A stretch of DNA of 64,000 nucleotides from Billgrantia endophytica (GCF_002879615.1 NZ_PNRF01000002.1:30242-94241), one strand, 5' to 3'. Positions 47,689 through 56,163 are shown, counted from the stretch's first letter. Notes: a model not told the origin generated them from the sequence alone. Translations and numbers: made by a program.

Positions 47689-48395
47689 ACGCGCTATACG
47701 ACTCGCTGCTCGATACACCCGCACTCGCCGTGGCGCTGACCCTTGCCGCCTACCTCGGCGGCGTGACCCTGTTCGAGCGCATGGGCCGGCCGAGCTGGTG
47801 TCCGGCGGTGCTGATCGGCGCCGTGTTCACGGCAGCCGGCCTGTGGCTGCTGCGCTACGACTTCGCCGACTACCAGCGCAACGTCGCCTGGCTAACCCTG
47901 CTGCTGGGCCCGGCCACCGTGGCGCTGGCGGTACCGCTCTATCAGCAGCGTCAGCACATCTTCGCCCTGTGGAAGCCGATTATCTGCAGCCTGCCGCTCG
48001 CCGCCGTGCTGGCGGCCTTCTACGCCGTGCTCATCGCCTGGCTGCTGGGCGCCCCGCCTGCGGTGCTGGCCTCGCTGGCGCCCAAGTCGGTCACCGCACC
48101 GCTGGCCATGGGTATTCAGGAGCAGATCGGCGGCTCGCTCTCGCTGATGCTGGGCGGCCTGCTGATCACCGGCGTGCTCACCACCATATCCGTCTCGCTG
48201 CTGGCGCGTCTGCTCAACATCACCGACCAGCGCATTCTCGGCTTCGCCCTGGGTGTGAACGGCCACGCCATCGGCATCGTGCGCGCCTTCGAACTCGGCC
48301 CCAAGGCCGGCGCCTTCGCCTCCCTCGGCATGAGCCTGGTCGGCGTGTTCAGCGCGCTTTTCCTGCCGCTGGCATGGCGACTGTTCGTTGGCTGA
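47685..48395 (+). CDS. LrgB/CidB-family membrane protein
   Basis: 236 residues, starting at TTG 47685 inside the TTGA overlap with the lrgA-like stop. The in-frame ATG at 47622 lies inside the upstream gene and gives an unrelated, Arg-rich N-terminus. About seven membrane helices; ASLAPKSVTAPLAMGIQEQIGGSLSL is the characteristic LrgB segment. It acts with the LrgA-like partner; in plants and Bacillus, LrgB-type proteins export glycolate or take up pyruvate. Confidence 0.88.
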   Translation: MNALYDSLLDTPALAVALTLAAYLGGVTLFERMGRPSWCPAVLIGAVFTAAGLWLLRYDFADYQRNVAWLTLLLGPATVALAVPLYQQRQHIFALWKPIICSLPLAAVLAAFYAVLIAWLLGAPPAVLASLAPKSVTAPLAMGIQEQIGGSLSLMLGGLLITGVLTTISVSLLARLLNITDQRILGFALGVNGHAIGIVRAFELGPKAGAFASLGMSLVGVFSALFLPLAWRLFVG

Positions 48396-48435
48396 GTGGC
48401 TATAGCAGTCATCCCGACCTTGGCAAGGAGAACGC

Positions 48436-49005
48436 ATGAGCGAAAAACAGAAGATGCTGGCCGGTGAGCTCTACGATCCGCGGGACGCCCAGCTCCTGAG
48501 CGAGCGTCACCGCGCCCGTCTGTTGACCAAGGCCTTCAACGACACCAGCGACGCACAGGGAAAGGAGCGCAAGCGGCTGTTGAGTGAGCTGTTCGGCGCC
48601 ATGGGCAAGGGCAGCTTCATCGAGCCGCCTTTCCACTGCGACTACGGCGGCAGCATCACCCTGGGCGAGAAGGTCTTCTTCAATTTCAACTGCGTGATCC
48701 TCGACGTGGCGGAAGTCACCATCGGCAACCACACCATGTTCGGCCCGGGTGTGCAGATCTATACCGCCACCCACCCGCTCGATGCCGATGAGCGCCGCAG
48801 CGGCCTGGAAGCCGCCAAGCCGATCACCATTGGCGACGACGTGTGGATCGGCGGCGGCGCGATTCTGTGCCCCGGCGTCACCATCGGCTCCCGCACGGTC
48901 ATCGGTGCCGGCAGCGTGGTGACCAAGGACATCCCCGAGGATGTATTCGCCGCCGGCAATCCCTGTCGGGTGATACGCCCGCTCAAGGAAGAAACCCCTG
49001 GCTGA
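48436..49005 (+). CDS. maa: Maltose/sugar O-acetyltransferase (Maa/LacA family)
   Basis: 189 residues. N-terminal Mac domain (MLAGELYDPRDAQLLSERHRAR), then left-handed beta-helix hexapeptide repeats (IGDDVWIGGGAILCPGVTIG and following), with the catalytic His in TATHPLDADERR. It transfers acetyl from acetyl-CoA to maltose, glucose or galactosides, probably for detoxification of accumulated sugar. AAGGAG lies 5 nt upstream. It is followed at 10 bp by the FosA-like gene. Confidence 0.92.
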   Translation: MSEKQKMLAGELYDPRDAQLLSERHRARLLTKAFNDTSDAQGKERKRLLSELFGAMGKGSFIEPPFHCDYGGSITLGEKVFFNFNCVILDVAEVTIGNHTMFGPGVQIYTATHPLDADERRSGLEAAKPITIGDDVWIGGGAILCPGVTIGSRTVIGAGSVVTKDIPEDVFAAGNPCRVIRPLKEETPG

Positions 49006-49015
49006 GGAGCGAGAC

Positions 49016-49426
49016 ATGATCACCGACATCAACCACCTGACACTTGCAGTTAGCGATATCGAACGCTCCTTCGATTTCTACACGCGGGTGGTGGAGCTCA
49101 AGCCGGTGGTGAAATGGGCTCGGGGCGCCTATCTTCAGGCTGGTGATGACTGGATCTGCCTGTCGCTCGACGACGAGACGCGCACCGGCCCGCTGCCTGA
49201 ATATACTCACGTCGCTTTCAGCGTTGGCAGAGAGGCCTTCGCCCGCTGTACCGATGCCATGCGCGAGCAGGGCGTGGCGATCTGGAAGGAGAACCGCAGC
49301 GAAGGCGACTCCCTCTACTTTCTCGACCCGGACGGCCACAAGCTCGAGATTCACTCCGGTGACCTGCAAAGCCGACTGGCGGCACTGCGAGAAAACCCCT
49401 ATGAAAGGTTGGAGTGGTTCGTATAG
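49016..49426 (+). CDS. FosA-like fosfomycin glutathione transferase
   Basis: 136 residues, the usual FosA length. MITDINHLTLAVSDIERSFDFY carries metal ligand His7; YTHVAFSVG carries His65 and GHKLEIHSGDLQSRLAAL carries Glu111, the Mn2+ triad of FosA. NRSEGDSLYFLDPDGHKLE, with the Arg, Ser and Tyr that bind fosfomycin and K+, is almost identical to Pseudomonas FosA. The enzyme opens the fosfomycin epoxide with glutathione. It is a chromosomal gene with host-like composition, 10 bp after maa, and is not in a cassette. Confidence 0.9.
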   Translation: MITDINHLTLAVSDIERSFDFYTRVVELKPVVKWARGAYLQAGDDWICLSLDDETRTGPLPEYTHVAFSVGREAFARCTDAMREQGVAIWKENRSEGDSLYFLDPDGHKLEIHSGDLQSRLAALRENPYERLEWFV

Positions 49427-49492
49427 CGGGCCCCTAGGCGTGAGTAAGTACTGACTGGGCGGGTTTCATCCCCAATAACGAGAACAAGGACA

Positions 49493-50080
49493 ATGAACGA
49501 TACCAATCCGAAAGTGGAAGCCTTGCTGAGCCAGCCGCAATGGCATGACGAGCGCAAGAGGCTGCGAGCGATAGCGCTCTCGTGCCAACTGACCGAGAGC
49601 GTGAAGTGGGGCAAGCTTTGCTACTCGGCGCAGAACGGAAACGTAGCCATTATCTTCGGCATGAAAGATTATTGTGCACTCGGCTTTTTCAAGGGCAGCC
49701 TGCTGAAGGATTCCGAAGGAATTCTCGTTGCCCCCGGCGAGCACTCCCAGGCGATGCGCCAGGCCCGCTTCACACAGCTGAGCGAGATCGAAGCGCAGGC
49801 CGCCGTACTGGAAGCCTATCTCCTCGAGGCCATCGAGCTGGAGAAAGCAGGCGCCAAGGTGGACTTCAGCGAGAAGCATGAGCTGACGTACCCGGAAGAA
49901 CTTCAGACCGCGCTGGATGGAAACGCTGCCCTGAAAGCTGCCTTCGAAGCGCTCACCCCCGGCCGGCAAAGAGGCTACATAATTCATTTTTCCGGCCCCA
50001 AGCAATCCAGCACGCGAGCGTCACGAATCGAAAAGAGCATACCTGATATTCTGGCCGGAAAGGGGCTGAACGGTCGCTGA
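49493..50080 (+). CDS. YdeI/OmpD-associated family protein (DUF1801 type)
   Basis: 195 residues. N-terminal DUF1801 segment (LRAIALSCQLTESVKWGKLC, AIIFGMKDYCALGFFKGSLL) and the C-terminal OmdA/YdeI motif FEALTPGRQRGYIIHFSGPK, then SRIEKSIPDILAGKGLNGR. The Bacillus YdeI relative has been linked to stress tolerance, but the biochemistry is unknown. Composition is host-like. Monocistronic. Confidence 0.85.
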   Translation: MNDTNPKVEALLSQPQWHDERKRLRAIALSCQLTESVKWGKLCYSAQNGNVAIIFGMKDYCALGFFKGSLLKDSEGILVAPGEHSQAMRQARFTQLSEIEAQAAVLEAYLLEAIELEKAGAKVDFSEKHELTYPEELQTALDGNAALKAAFEALTPGRQRGYIIHFSGPKQSSTRASRIEKSIPDILAGKGLNGR

Positions 50081-50134
50081 AACCGGGCGTGATGGGTTAG
50101 TGAGTGCTGACTGGGTTTTAAGGTGGGAGGAGGC

Positions 50135-50440
50135 GTGCATCAGGAAGCCACCAAGTGGATCGCAGGTTTGCTGAAGTACAGAAACATCCCTTTTCTGATC
50201 TGTGGCGGTCTGGCAGCAAAGGAGTACGGCTCCGAACGCGATCTAAACGACATCGACTTGTTCGTTCCCGGTGAGCGCCTTTCAGAAGTGGTCGAGGCGG
50301 GTCAGGAATTCATAACCAAGCGTGCCCATCCGATCAACCTGGCCCTTTGGGCAGTTGGCATCGGTTTCGCCGTGCTGCTTCATCTGTCAGTCTCGTGTAT
50401 GGCCTGCTCGGCGGCATGTTCCTGGGCCGTGCGGTGGTGA
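50135..50440 (+). pseudogene. Truncated nucleotidyltransferase-fold gene fused to membrane-protein debris
   Basis: GTG 50135 is preceded by GGGAGGAGG. The first 60 residues (FLICGGLAAKEYGSERDLND, then IDLFVPGERLSEVVEAG) show the GG...YG..R..xDIDLFV pattern of small nucleotidyltransferase-fold proteins. After ITKRAHPIN the protein abruptly becomes hydrophobic (LALWAVGIGFAVLLHLSVS) and ends; another frame continues LVYGLLGGMFLGRAVVIW, so the tail is a frameshifted piece of a different membrane gene. I read this as a truncated gene joined to debris just downstream of phaC. Confidence 0.55.
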
Positions 50441-50465
50441 TCTGGCGGGCATCTCTGCCCTTCTC

Positions 50466-52280
50466 TCATGGCGCCAACACATAGCTTCCCGGCGCGTCGG
50501 TCAGGGGAGGGTACTGTTTGCTGCCCATACCGGGCGGTGCCACCTGCTCGGTGGAGTGGGCCGCCAGCCACTGATGCCAGGCCGGCCACCAGGAGCCGTT
50601 CTGCTCGGGCGTGATGTGCTGCCAGGTTTCCGGATCCAGGTACGCCTTGCCATGCTGTGGCGCAGTCATCCGAAAGCGGCGGCCCGGATGCCCCGGCTCG
50701 CTGACGATACCCGCGTTGTGACCACCGCTGGTCAGCACGAAGGTTACCTCGTCGGTATCCGCCAGCAGATGGATCTTGTAGACGGACTTCCAGGGAGCCA
50801 CGTGATCGGTGATGGTACTGACGACGAACAGCGGAGCCCGAATGTCCTGAATCACGACCGGTCGGCCATCCACCCGATAGTGCCCATTGGCCAGATCGTT
50901 GTTGAGGAACAGCTGGCGCAGATACTGGGAATGCATGCGGTAAGGCATGCGAGTCAGGTCCGCATTCCAGGCCATGAGAGCATTCATCGGCTGGCGGCCG
51001 CCCAGGAGGTAGTCGTGCACGATGCGCGACCAGATGAGGTCGTTGGAGCGCAGGATCTGGAAAGCGCCGGCCATCTGGTAGCCGTCGAGATAGCCCTGAT
51101 CCCACATCATGTTTTCCAGATACGAGACCTGGCTCTCGCCGATGAACAGCATCAGTTCGCCGGCTTCGGTGAAGTCCACCTGAGTGGCCAGGGTGGTCAG
51201 GGAAGCCAGCCTTTCGTCGCCATCCCGCGCCATGGCGGCCGCCGCGATGGAGAGCAGCGTTCCACCCAGACAGTAACCCACGCCGTGCACCCTGTGGCTG
51301 CCAGTGATGGCACAGACTGCATCCAGCGCCGCCATCGGCCCCAGCCGACGATAATCCTCCATGCCCAGGTCATGATCCTCCGAGCCCGGGTTGCGCCAGG
51401 AGATCATGAAGACGGTATGGCCTTGATCCACCAAGTATTTGACCAATGACTGGGCGGGCGTGAGGTCGAGAATGTAGTACTTCATGATCCAGGCGGGCAC
51501 GATCAGCACCGGTTCCGCGTAAACCTGCTTCGTCGTTGGTGCGTACTGGATCAGCTCGATCAGGTGGTTCCGGTAGACCACCTGGCCGGGAGTGATCGCC
51601 AGGTTCTTGCCTACGCGGAACGCCTCGGCGCCGACCGGCGGCTTGCCGGACACGGCCCGCTCCCAGTCCTCGATGAAGTGCTGCCAACCGACCACCAGAT
51701 TCTGCCCACCGGTCGCGAGGGTGGTGCCAACCACTTCAGGATTCAGCCACGGGGAGTTGGAAGGCGAGTACCGGTCGAGTACCTGGCGTGTAATGAAGTT
51801 CACCACCCGTTCGCTCTCCGGCGAAAGGCCGTCGATCTCGCTGGTGGCGTTGTGCCACCACTGCTGGGTCAGCAGAAAGGATTGATAGATCAGGTTGAAC
51901 GGCCAACGCTGCCACTCCTCGCCGCTGAAGCGTTGGTCCTGCTCCAGCGGCTCGATACAGGCAGCGGCACCGGACCCCACCGCCAGGCGATTGAGGTAAT
52001 GCCCGAATCGCGTGAGCTTGCGGGCGTACTTCTCGCCCAGCTCCAGTTGCTTGCCCGGGGAGAGCATCATGTGAACCAGCCATTCGAAATAGACACTGGC
52101 CAGGCCGGCCGGGGTGATGCCGGCGGTCAGCCTGGCCAGGTTGGCCTTGAAGGCCCGGTCCAGGGCATGGGTGGAGTAGAACCCCGGATTCGGTCGCTCC
52201 GCGGTAGAGGGGAGTTCCACGCACCACGCGGGCCTGGGGTCGATATCGGGAGCGGCCGTGTTTCGAGTATCCTGCGACAT
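50466..52280 (-). CDS. phaC: Class I poly(3-hydroxyalkanoate) synthase
   Basis: 604 residues from ATG 52280, which has GGAGG 8 nt upstream; 24 extra in-frame codons upstream lack a site. PhaC polymerises (R)-3-hydroxyacyl-CoA into storage polyester on the granule surface. The lipase-like box HGVGYCLGGTLL holds the catalytic Cys337; the Asp of ISTITDHVAPW and the His of SGGHNAGIV complete the triad. FMISWRNPG and the N-terminal class I domain (about 1-200) are present. No phaA, phaB or phasin gene is adjacent, so the PHB pathway is split in this genome. Confidence 0.95.
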   Translation of the reverse strand: MSQDTRNTAAPDIDPRPAWCVELPSTAERPNPGFYSTHALDRAFKANLARLTAGITPAGLASVYFEWLVHMMLSPGKQLELGEKYARKLTRFGHYLNRLAVGSGAAACIEPLEQDQRFSGEEWQRWPFNLIYQSFLLTQQWWHNATSEIDGLSPESERVVNFITRQVLDRYSPSNSPWLNPEVVGTTLATGGQNLVVGWQHFIEDWERAVSGKPPVGAEAFRVGKNLAITPGQVVYRNHLIELIQYAPTTKQVYAEPVLIVPAWIMKYYILDLTPAQSLVKYLVDQGHTVFMISWRNPGSEDHDLGMEDYRRLGPMAALDAVCAITGSHRVHGVGYCLGGTLLSIAAAAMARDGDERLASLTTLATQVDFTEAGELMLFIGESQVSYLENMMWDQGYLDGYQMAGAFQILRSNDLIWSRIVHDYLLGGRQPMNALMAWNADLTRMPYRMHSQYLRQLFLNNDLANGHYRVDGRPVVIQDIRAPLFVVSTITDHVAPWKSVYKIHLLADTDEVTFVLTSGGHNAGIVSEPGHPGRRFRMTAPQHGKAYLDPETWQHITPEQNGSWWPAWHQWLAAHSTEQVAPPGMGSKQYPPLTDAPGSYVLAP

Positions 52281-52843
52281 GACATTGGCCTCCGGTTCGA
52301 GGAGGAGCGACCGAAGGCGACGGTGGCCGCGATATACGGGATGGTAGAGCACAAGTATTGCAGAATTTTACCAGGACAAAGCCATGACCCGTTGATCGGA
52401 ATCAATCTTCCCGTTCACGATCGTCTTCAAGCCGAGGCGCAACCATGGCGCGGTAAATCCCTATTCCTGAAAGAGTGATTGGATATAAGAATCCAGTTGA
52501 AGGGCGGCAGCGCCATGGTGCTGCGCACGTCCAAACGCGGCGCAAACGCCGGTAATCGGTTCTGGGGCTGCTCCGCCTATCCCAGGTGCCGGGAGGTGCA
52601 GGATGTGGCGTAGGGATGGGTATCAGGCGAGGGAGGCTTAATGTGGACCTGCATCGTACGACCCTTTTCCTCAAGATGCGGCGACACATGCCGATGGTTC
52701 ATTTAGTTAGCTGCATGTAATCACATGCTGCGAAGTGGGTGCTCATCACGATAGAGGAATGTTGGCGGCCTGTAACCGCCAGGGTAGGGGGCCGATGAAT
52801 GGCATCTCCTGGCGGTAGCGTGCCTGAACGCCAAGGCGTTCTC
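52281..52843. other. Intergenic region between phaC and the integron integrase
   Basis: 563 bp without an intact gene. The phaC promoter (minus strand) must lie near 52300-52400. A zinc-finger gene remnant sits at 52500-52613 (listed separately). At 52826-52841 a 16-bp perfect palindrome (GAACGCCAAGGCGTTC) sits right at the integrase 3' end and could be its terminator stem. I see nothing else between 52614 and 52825. Confidence 0.5.
52500..52613 (+). pseudogene. C-terminal remnant with a topoisomerase-type C4 zinc finger
   Basis: The frame ending at TAG 52611-52613 reads GGSAMVLRTSKRGANAGNRF, then WGCSAYPRCREV. This is the second half of the C4 zinc-finger domain found at the C-terminus of type I topoisomerases and of NERD/Mrr-type nucleases (CPxCGxxMVxRxAKxGxNAGxxFWGCSxYPxCR). 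The first CPxC pair is missing, and a TGA at 52476-52478 closes the frame upstream, so only the tail of a once larger gene is left beside the integron. Confidence 0.6.
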
Positions 52844-53806
52844 TTAGTCCAGAGGGCTGCGCACGCCGGCAAAGCCTTTGCCCAGTACATGTGTATAGAT
52901 CTGAGTGGTTTCCACGCTCTTGTGGCCCAGCAACTCCTGAACGGTGCGGATATCGGTTCCCTGGCTCAGCAACTGAGTGGCGAAGCTGTGTCGCAGGGTA
53001 TGACAGGAGCCGGGGCGTGGTAGCGATGCGGCTCGCATGGCGTGCCTGACCGCCCTTTGCACTGCCGATGGGTGGATATGGTGGAGAACCACCTTGCCAT
53101 CCATATCGCAGCAGGGCCGGGTGGCAGGAAAAAGCCACTGCCAAGCCAAGGAGATGCCCGCATTCGGGTACTTGCGATCCAGCGCGTGGGGTAGCGTCAC
53201 CGGTACGCGGCCATGCAGTAGCCGATAGTCAAGTTGCTGTTTGGCTGTGGAGATTTGATGCTGCAAGGCAGGAATACAGGTCGCAGGCAGCAAAGTGGTT
53301 CTGGCCTTGTCGCCCTTGCCAGCTCTCACCGTAATAACCTGACGCTCGAAATCGATATCCCGAACACGTAGGCGGCATGTTTCGATGAGCCGCAGCCCTG
53401 AGCCGTACATCAATGTACTCATCAGGTACATGGAGCCAGATAGGTGGCTCACACGCCCATCACTTCCTCGTGGGATAGCACCACTGGCAGCCGGCGTGGG
53501 CGCCTGGCGCGAGAGAATTCACCGATCTCTCCCAAGGGCTGCTCGAGGACATGGCGATAGAGGAAAACAAGGGCATTCAGCGCCTGGTTCTGCGTGGCAG
53601 CTGCCACTTGGCGTTCCACCGCAAGGTGCTCCAGGAAGGCACGCACTTCGGAACCTCCCATGCTGGCAGGGTGGCGCACGCCATGGAAGCGAATGAAGTA
53701 GCGAATCCAGTAGCAGTAGGTTTTCTCGGTGCGTGGACTATAGCTTCACCCGCATGGTAGCCTTCACCCGGTCCATCAGCTTCGGTGGCTTGCTATGCGT
53801 ATCCAT
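52844..53806 (-). pseudogene. intI: Integron integrase (IntI-type tyrosine recombinase), two frameshifts
   Basis: Start ATG 53806 with AAGGAG 7-8 nt upstream; a full gene of about 320 codons is expected and found. The frame breaks twice. Near 53750, MRVKL meets a TAG, while the +1 frame reads on as YSPRTEKTYCYWIRYFIRFHG. Near 53450, SHEEVMGV meets a TGA, and the shifted frame reads [20 protein letters not shown]. The C-terminal part keeps the catalytic Arg (GSGLRLIE), [20 protein letters not shown] and the Tyr in TQIYTHV. The patch between the boxes ([19 protein letters not shown]) is specific to integron integrases. Each break is explained by one missing base. Probably inactive unless the breaks are sequencing errors. 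Confidence 0.88.
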
Positions 53807-53825
53807 TTGGTAGCTCCTTCTTGGC

Positions 53826-53841
53826 ATGGATATACGTACAG
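53826..53841. promoter_or_regulatory. LexA-like box upstream of intI
   Basis: ATGGATATACGTACAG agrees with CTGT-N8-ACAG at all but two positions (CTGT reads ATGG) and lies 20 bp upstream of the integrase start. Integron integrase promoters are commonly repressed by LexA, so the placement is right, though the left half-site is degenerate. Confidence 0.5.
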
Positions 53842-53939
53842 TATTATTGGTTCCGGCAAAACGCACAAGCACGCGAATTCTGCATAGGTGGCCGAGCTAT
53901 ACTTAGGCACGAGAGAAATCAACGAGTTGGAAGAAAGGA

Positions 53940-54015
53940 AGCGCGTCAGATAGTATTGTTGAACGCGCAGGATGTTCATTCAATATCAGGACGCGCAGTC
54001 CAATCACTGTTATGC
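53940..54015 (+). other. Probable attI region and first cassette junction
   Basis: The array begins at G^TTATGC (54009-54015); the crossover falls between 54009 and 54010. TTATGC belongs to cassette 1, because the R'' box of its attC is the exact complement GCATAAC. The about 70 bp upstream, between the integrase promoter and this point, is where attI must lie. I cannot define its integrase-binding repeats. Confidence 0.6.
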
Positions 54016-54071
54016 GCTTGAGTATCCGAATGTGGTCTTAGCCTCTCCCATGGTTTCGTCGGAGTTCTACT

Positions 54072-54983
54072 ATGACAGATAGCTTACTTGACAATGCGTT
54101 CTCAGTTATTGCTAGGCGAGTTATTTCTGAAGGCGCTTTGCTTAGCCACTGGGAACTTACTGGGGGAGTTTCCGCGCAGGTTCATGCACTCGAAATCTCA
54201 TGCCCACCGATTGATCACAAACGTGTCGTTGTGCGTCGCCACGGTTCTGCTGCCTGGAAGCCCCTTCCAGGTGATGTAACCACCACGGAGTATCAACTAC
54301 TGTCGACTCTCCACAAGGCTGGATTACCAGTGCCTGAGCCTCTGCTTTTGGATACGTCAAGAGAACTGTTACCTTCGCCTTTTTTCGTTATGGCCATGGT
54401 TGACGGAACGACCACAATCAGTAAGCAAAATTTGCAAAGCGCTCTTTGTCAAATAGCCAACTTTTTAGCTCATATTCACCGACTTGACCTCGGTTCCCTT
54501 GACTTACCATTGCTGCAACAACGCGAAGACCCAATACAGGGTGCCTTGGATTATCTCCCTGGCGATAGTCAATGGGATTCAATCCGTGAGGTTGTTAGCA
54601 GGTACACAATGCGATCTGCCGACGAGTCTCTGCTTCACGGCGATTATTGGCCAGGAAACATTTTGTGGGATGGCCGCGAACTCGCTGCTGTCATTGACTG
54701 GGAGGATGCCGCTATCGGGTCCTCGATCTCCGATTTGGCCATGTGCCGAGCCGAACTCGACGTTCAGTTTGGTGATAGGGCGGTGCAAAGCTTCACCAAA
54801 AGCTACCTCGCAGCTCACCCGATCGATGTTTCTGATCTGCCACTGTGGGAAGTCTACGTTGGATCCGCTGCCCTCGCTACCCTGCACGACTGGGGATTGC
54901 CACCCGCTATCGAGAGTGTAAGACGAGAACGCACTTCGTTGTTCGTCGCCCGAGCAGTTCATGACCTTGTCCATTCTCAGTAA
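54072..54983 (+). CDS. APH-type aminoglycoside phosphotransferase family kinase (cassette 1)
   Basis: 303 residues. The C-terminal lobe has the Brenner motif LLHGDYWPGNILWDG (catalytic Asp and Asn) and AVIDWEDAAIG (Mg2+-binding Asp). The N-lobe has VVVRRHG and FFVMAMVDGT before the hinge. The APH fold phosphorylates aminoglycosides, macrolides, choline or homoserine; nothing in the sequence fixes the substrate. As the first cassette it would be the best placed for expression from an upstream integron promoter. Codon use is more AT-rich than in host genes. No other gene in the cassette. Confidence 0.85.
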   Translation: MTDSLLDNAFSVIARRVISEGALLSHWELTGGVSAQVHALEISCPPIDHKRVVVRRHGSAAWKPLPGDVTTTEYQLLSTLHKAGLPVPEPLLLDTSRELLPSPFFVMAMVDGTTTISKQNLQSALCQIANFLAHIHRLDLGSLDLPLLQQREDPIQGALDYLPGDSQWDSIREVVSRYTMRSADESLLHGDYWPGNILWDGRELAAVIDWEDAAIGSSISDLAMCRAELDVQFGDRAVQSFTKSYLAAHPIDVSDLPLWEVYVGSAALATLHDWGLPPAIESVRRERTSLFVARAVHDLVHSQ

Positions 54984-55031
54984 GGGGGGACCATTGGGTA
55001 ATCGGTTGAGGACTTAGAATATGAGGTTGAC

Positions 55032-55109
55032 GCATAACAAAGCCATTAAGTTCGCGCACTTCGTGCGCCGGACCTCGTTTCACTCGGCCGCTTATGGCCG
55101 GCGTTGGGC
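55032..55109 (+). repeat. attC site of cassette 1
   Basis: R'' GCATAAC (55032-55038) complements the GTTATGC that opens the cassette; R' G^TTGGGC at 55103-55109. Between them is an imperfect palindrome (GCGCACTTCGTGCGC centre). Length 78 bp. Confidence 0.85.
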
Positions 55110-55127
55110 AGAATGAAGGAGTGAGGT

Positions 55128-55634
55128 ATGGATGTTGAAGCCCAGTACAGGACTGCGCTAGAAACCAGGAATATGGAGATTGATCTATTTTGGAAGCGCT
55201 CTGGGTACTTTATGGCTCTCAATACTGCAATTGCTGTTGGATTTTTTTCCATCGATGACCGGGCTTATGCGGGCATTCTGGCGTTCGTTGGTGCTGTAGT
55301 CTGCTTGGTTTGGTACTTCGTTACTCTCGGAAGTAAGTTCTGGCAATGCAGATGGGAAGAGCGCACGAGACAGCTAGAAGAGGAGCTCAACGCGATGGGT
55401 GGTCAGCGAATGCGCCTATTCTCCGCTTCATGGGAAGAGCTTCGCTCAGATGTTCGCACAAGTCTAGAAAATAACGAACATAAAAAGCTCCGAAGATTTT
55501 TTAACTGGCAAGTTATGATGAAGCCCTCCGTGAGTTTTCAGATGAGCCTTTTGTCATTGGCGTTTTTTTTATTTTGGGTCTCGGTTTTTTTGATACATTT
55601 ATTTATGGCCCAACCAGTCGCTGCACACGGATAA
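55128..55634 (+). CDS. Hypothetical membrane protein (cassette 2)
   Basis: 168 residues, ATG 55128 preceded by GGAGTGAGGT. Two N-terminal membrane helices (about 25-42 and 47-65), then a long charged cytosolic part (about 70-130) with helical GSKFWQCRWEERTRQLEEEL, and a C-terminal helix (about 137-158). I do not recognise a named family, though similar two-helix proteins recur in cassette arrays and defence islands, often as membrane effectors. It is the only gene in a 570-bp cassette; its stop falls inside attC. AT-rich. Confidence 0.7.
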   Translation: MDVEAQYRTALETRNMEIDLFWKRSGYFMALNTAIAVGFFSIDDRAYAGILAFVGAVVCLVWYFVTLGSKFWQCRWEERTRQLEEELNAMGGQRMRLFSASWEELRSDVRTSLENNEHKKLRRFFNWQVMMKPSVSFQMSLLSLAFFLFWVSVFLIHLFMAQPVAAHG

Positions 55635-55679
55635 ATTACTCGCTGCGCTCCTAATTGACCGGTGAGCGTGGCGTTAGGG
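55608..55679 (+). repeat. attC site of cassette 2
   Basis: R'' GCCCAAC at 55608-55614 complements GTTGGGC at the cassette start; R' G^TTAGGG at 55673-55679. The site overlaps the last nine codons of the preceding gene. 72 bp. Confidence 0.85.
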
Positions 55680-55686
55680 TTCCAAC

Positions 55687-56163
55687 GTGATCAAGATCCG
55701 ACCATTGGTAAGCGGTGATATTGATAAAATCTGCGCAATGCCACAGAGTGTGGAAGAACTCTACGTGTTTTTTCCAAAAGCCAGCTTCCCTTTAACGGCA
55801 GAGCAGCTCAGTTCAGCGGTAGCGCAACGTAGTGACTCTCATGTTATTACTGAAGGTGAGGCAGTGCTGGGGTTTGCAAACTTCTATTGTTGGGGCATGC
55901 ATGAGCGATGTTCAATTGGAAACGTAATTGTTGCTTCCAATGCTCGGGGTCGAGGTATCGCGTCGATGCTAATGAAGCATATGATCGAATTAGCTTACGA
56001 AAAATATTGTGCTTCTGAGGTTACGGTTTCGTGCTTTAATTTTAATGTTGCAGGGTTATTACTCTATCCCAAGCTTGGGTTTAAGCCCTATGACGTTGAA
56101 GAACGTGTTGGGCCAGTTGGTAATCGAGTTGCGCTGGTTCACATGCGGTATTGCAAACCCTAA
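55687..56163 (+). CDS. GNAT-family N-acetyltransferase (cassette 3)
   Basis: 158 residues from GTG 55687; no strong ribosome site, as often in cassettes. The acetyl-CoA loop is seen in VIVASNARGRGIASMLMKHM (R/Q-x-x-G-x-G/A) and the C-terminal VAGLLLYPKLGFKPYDVEER is the family end. General GNAT; the acceptor amine is not predictable (ribosomal, antibiotic or polyamine type are all possible). AT-rich; stop lies inside attC. Confidence 0.85.
   Translation: MIKIRPLVSGDIDKICAMPQSVEELYVFFPKASFPLTAEQLSSAVAQRSDSHVITEGEAVLGFANFYCWGMHERCSIGNVIVASNARGRGIASMLMKHMIELAYEKYCASEVTVSCFNFNVAGLLLYPKLGFKPYDVEERVGPVGNRVALVHMRYCKP

Noticed and set aside
46239..49426. aac(3)-I-like and fosA-like genes as integron cassettes
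   Set aside because: No attC sites flank them, and codon use and spacing match the host operons.
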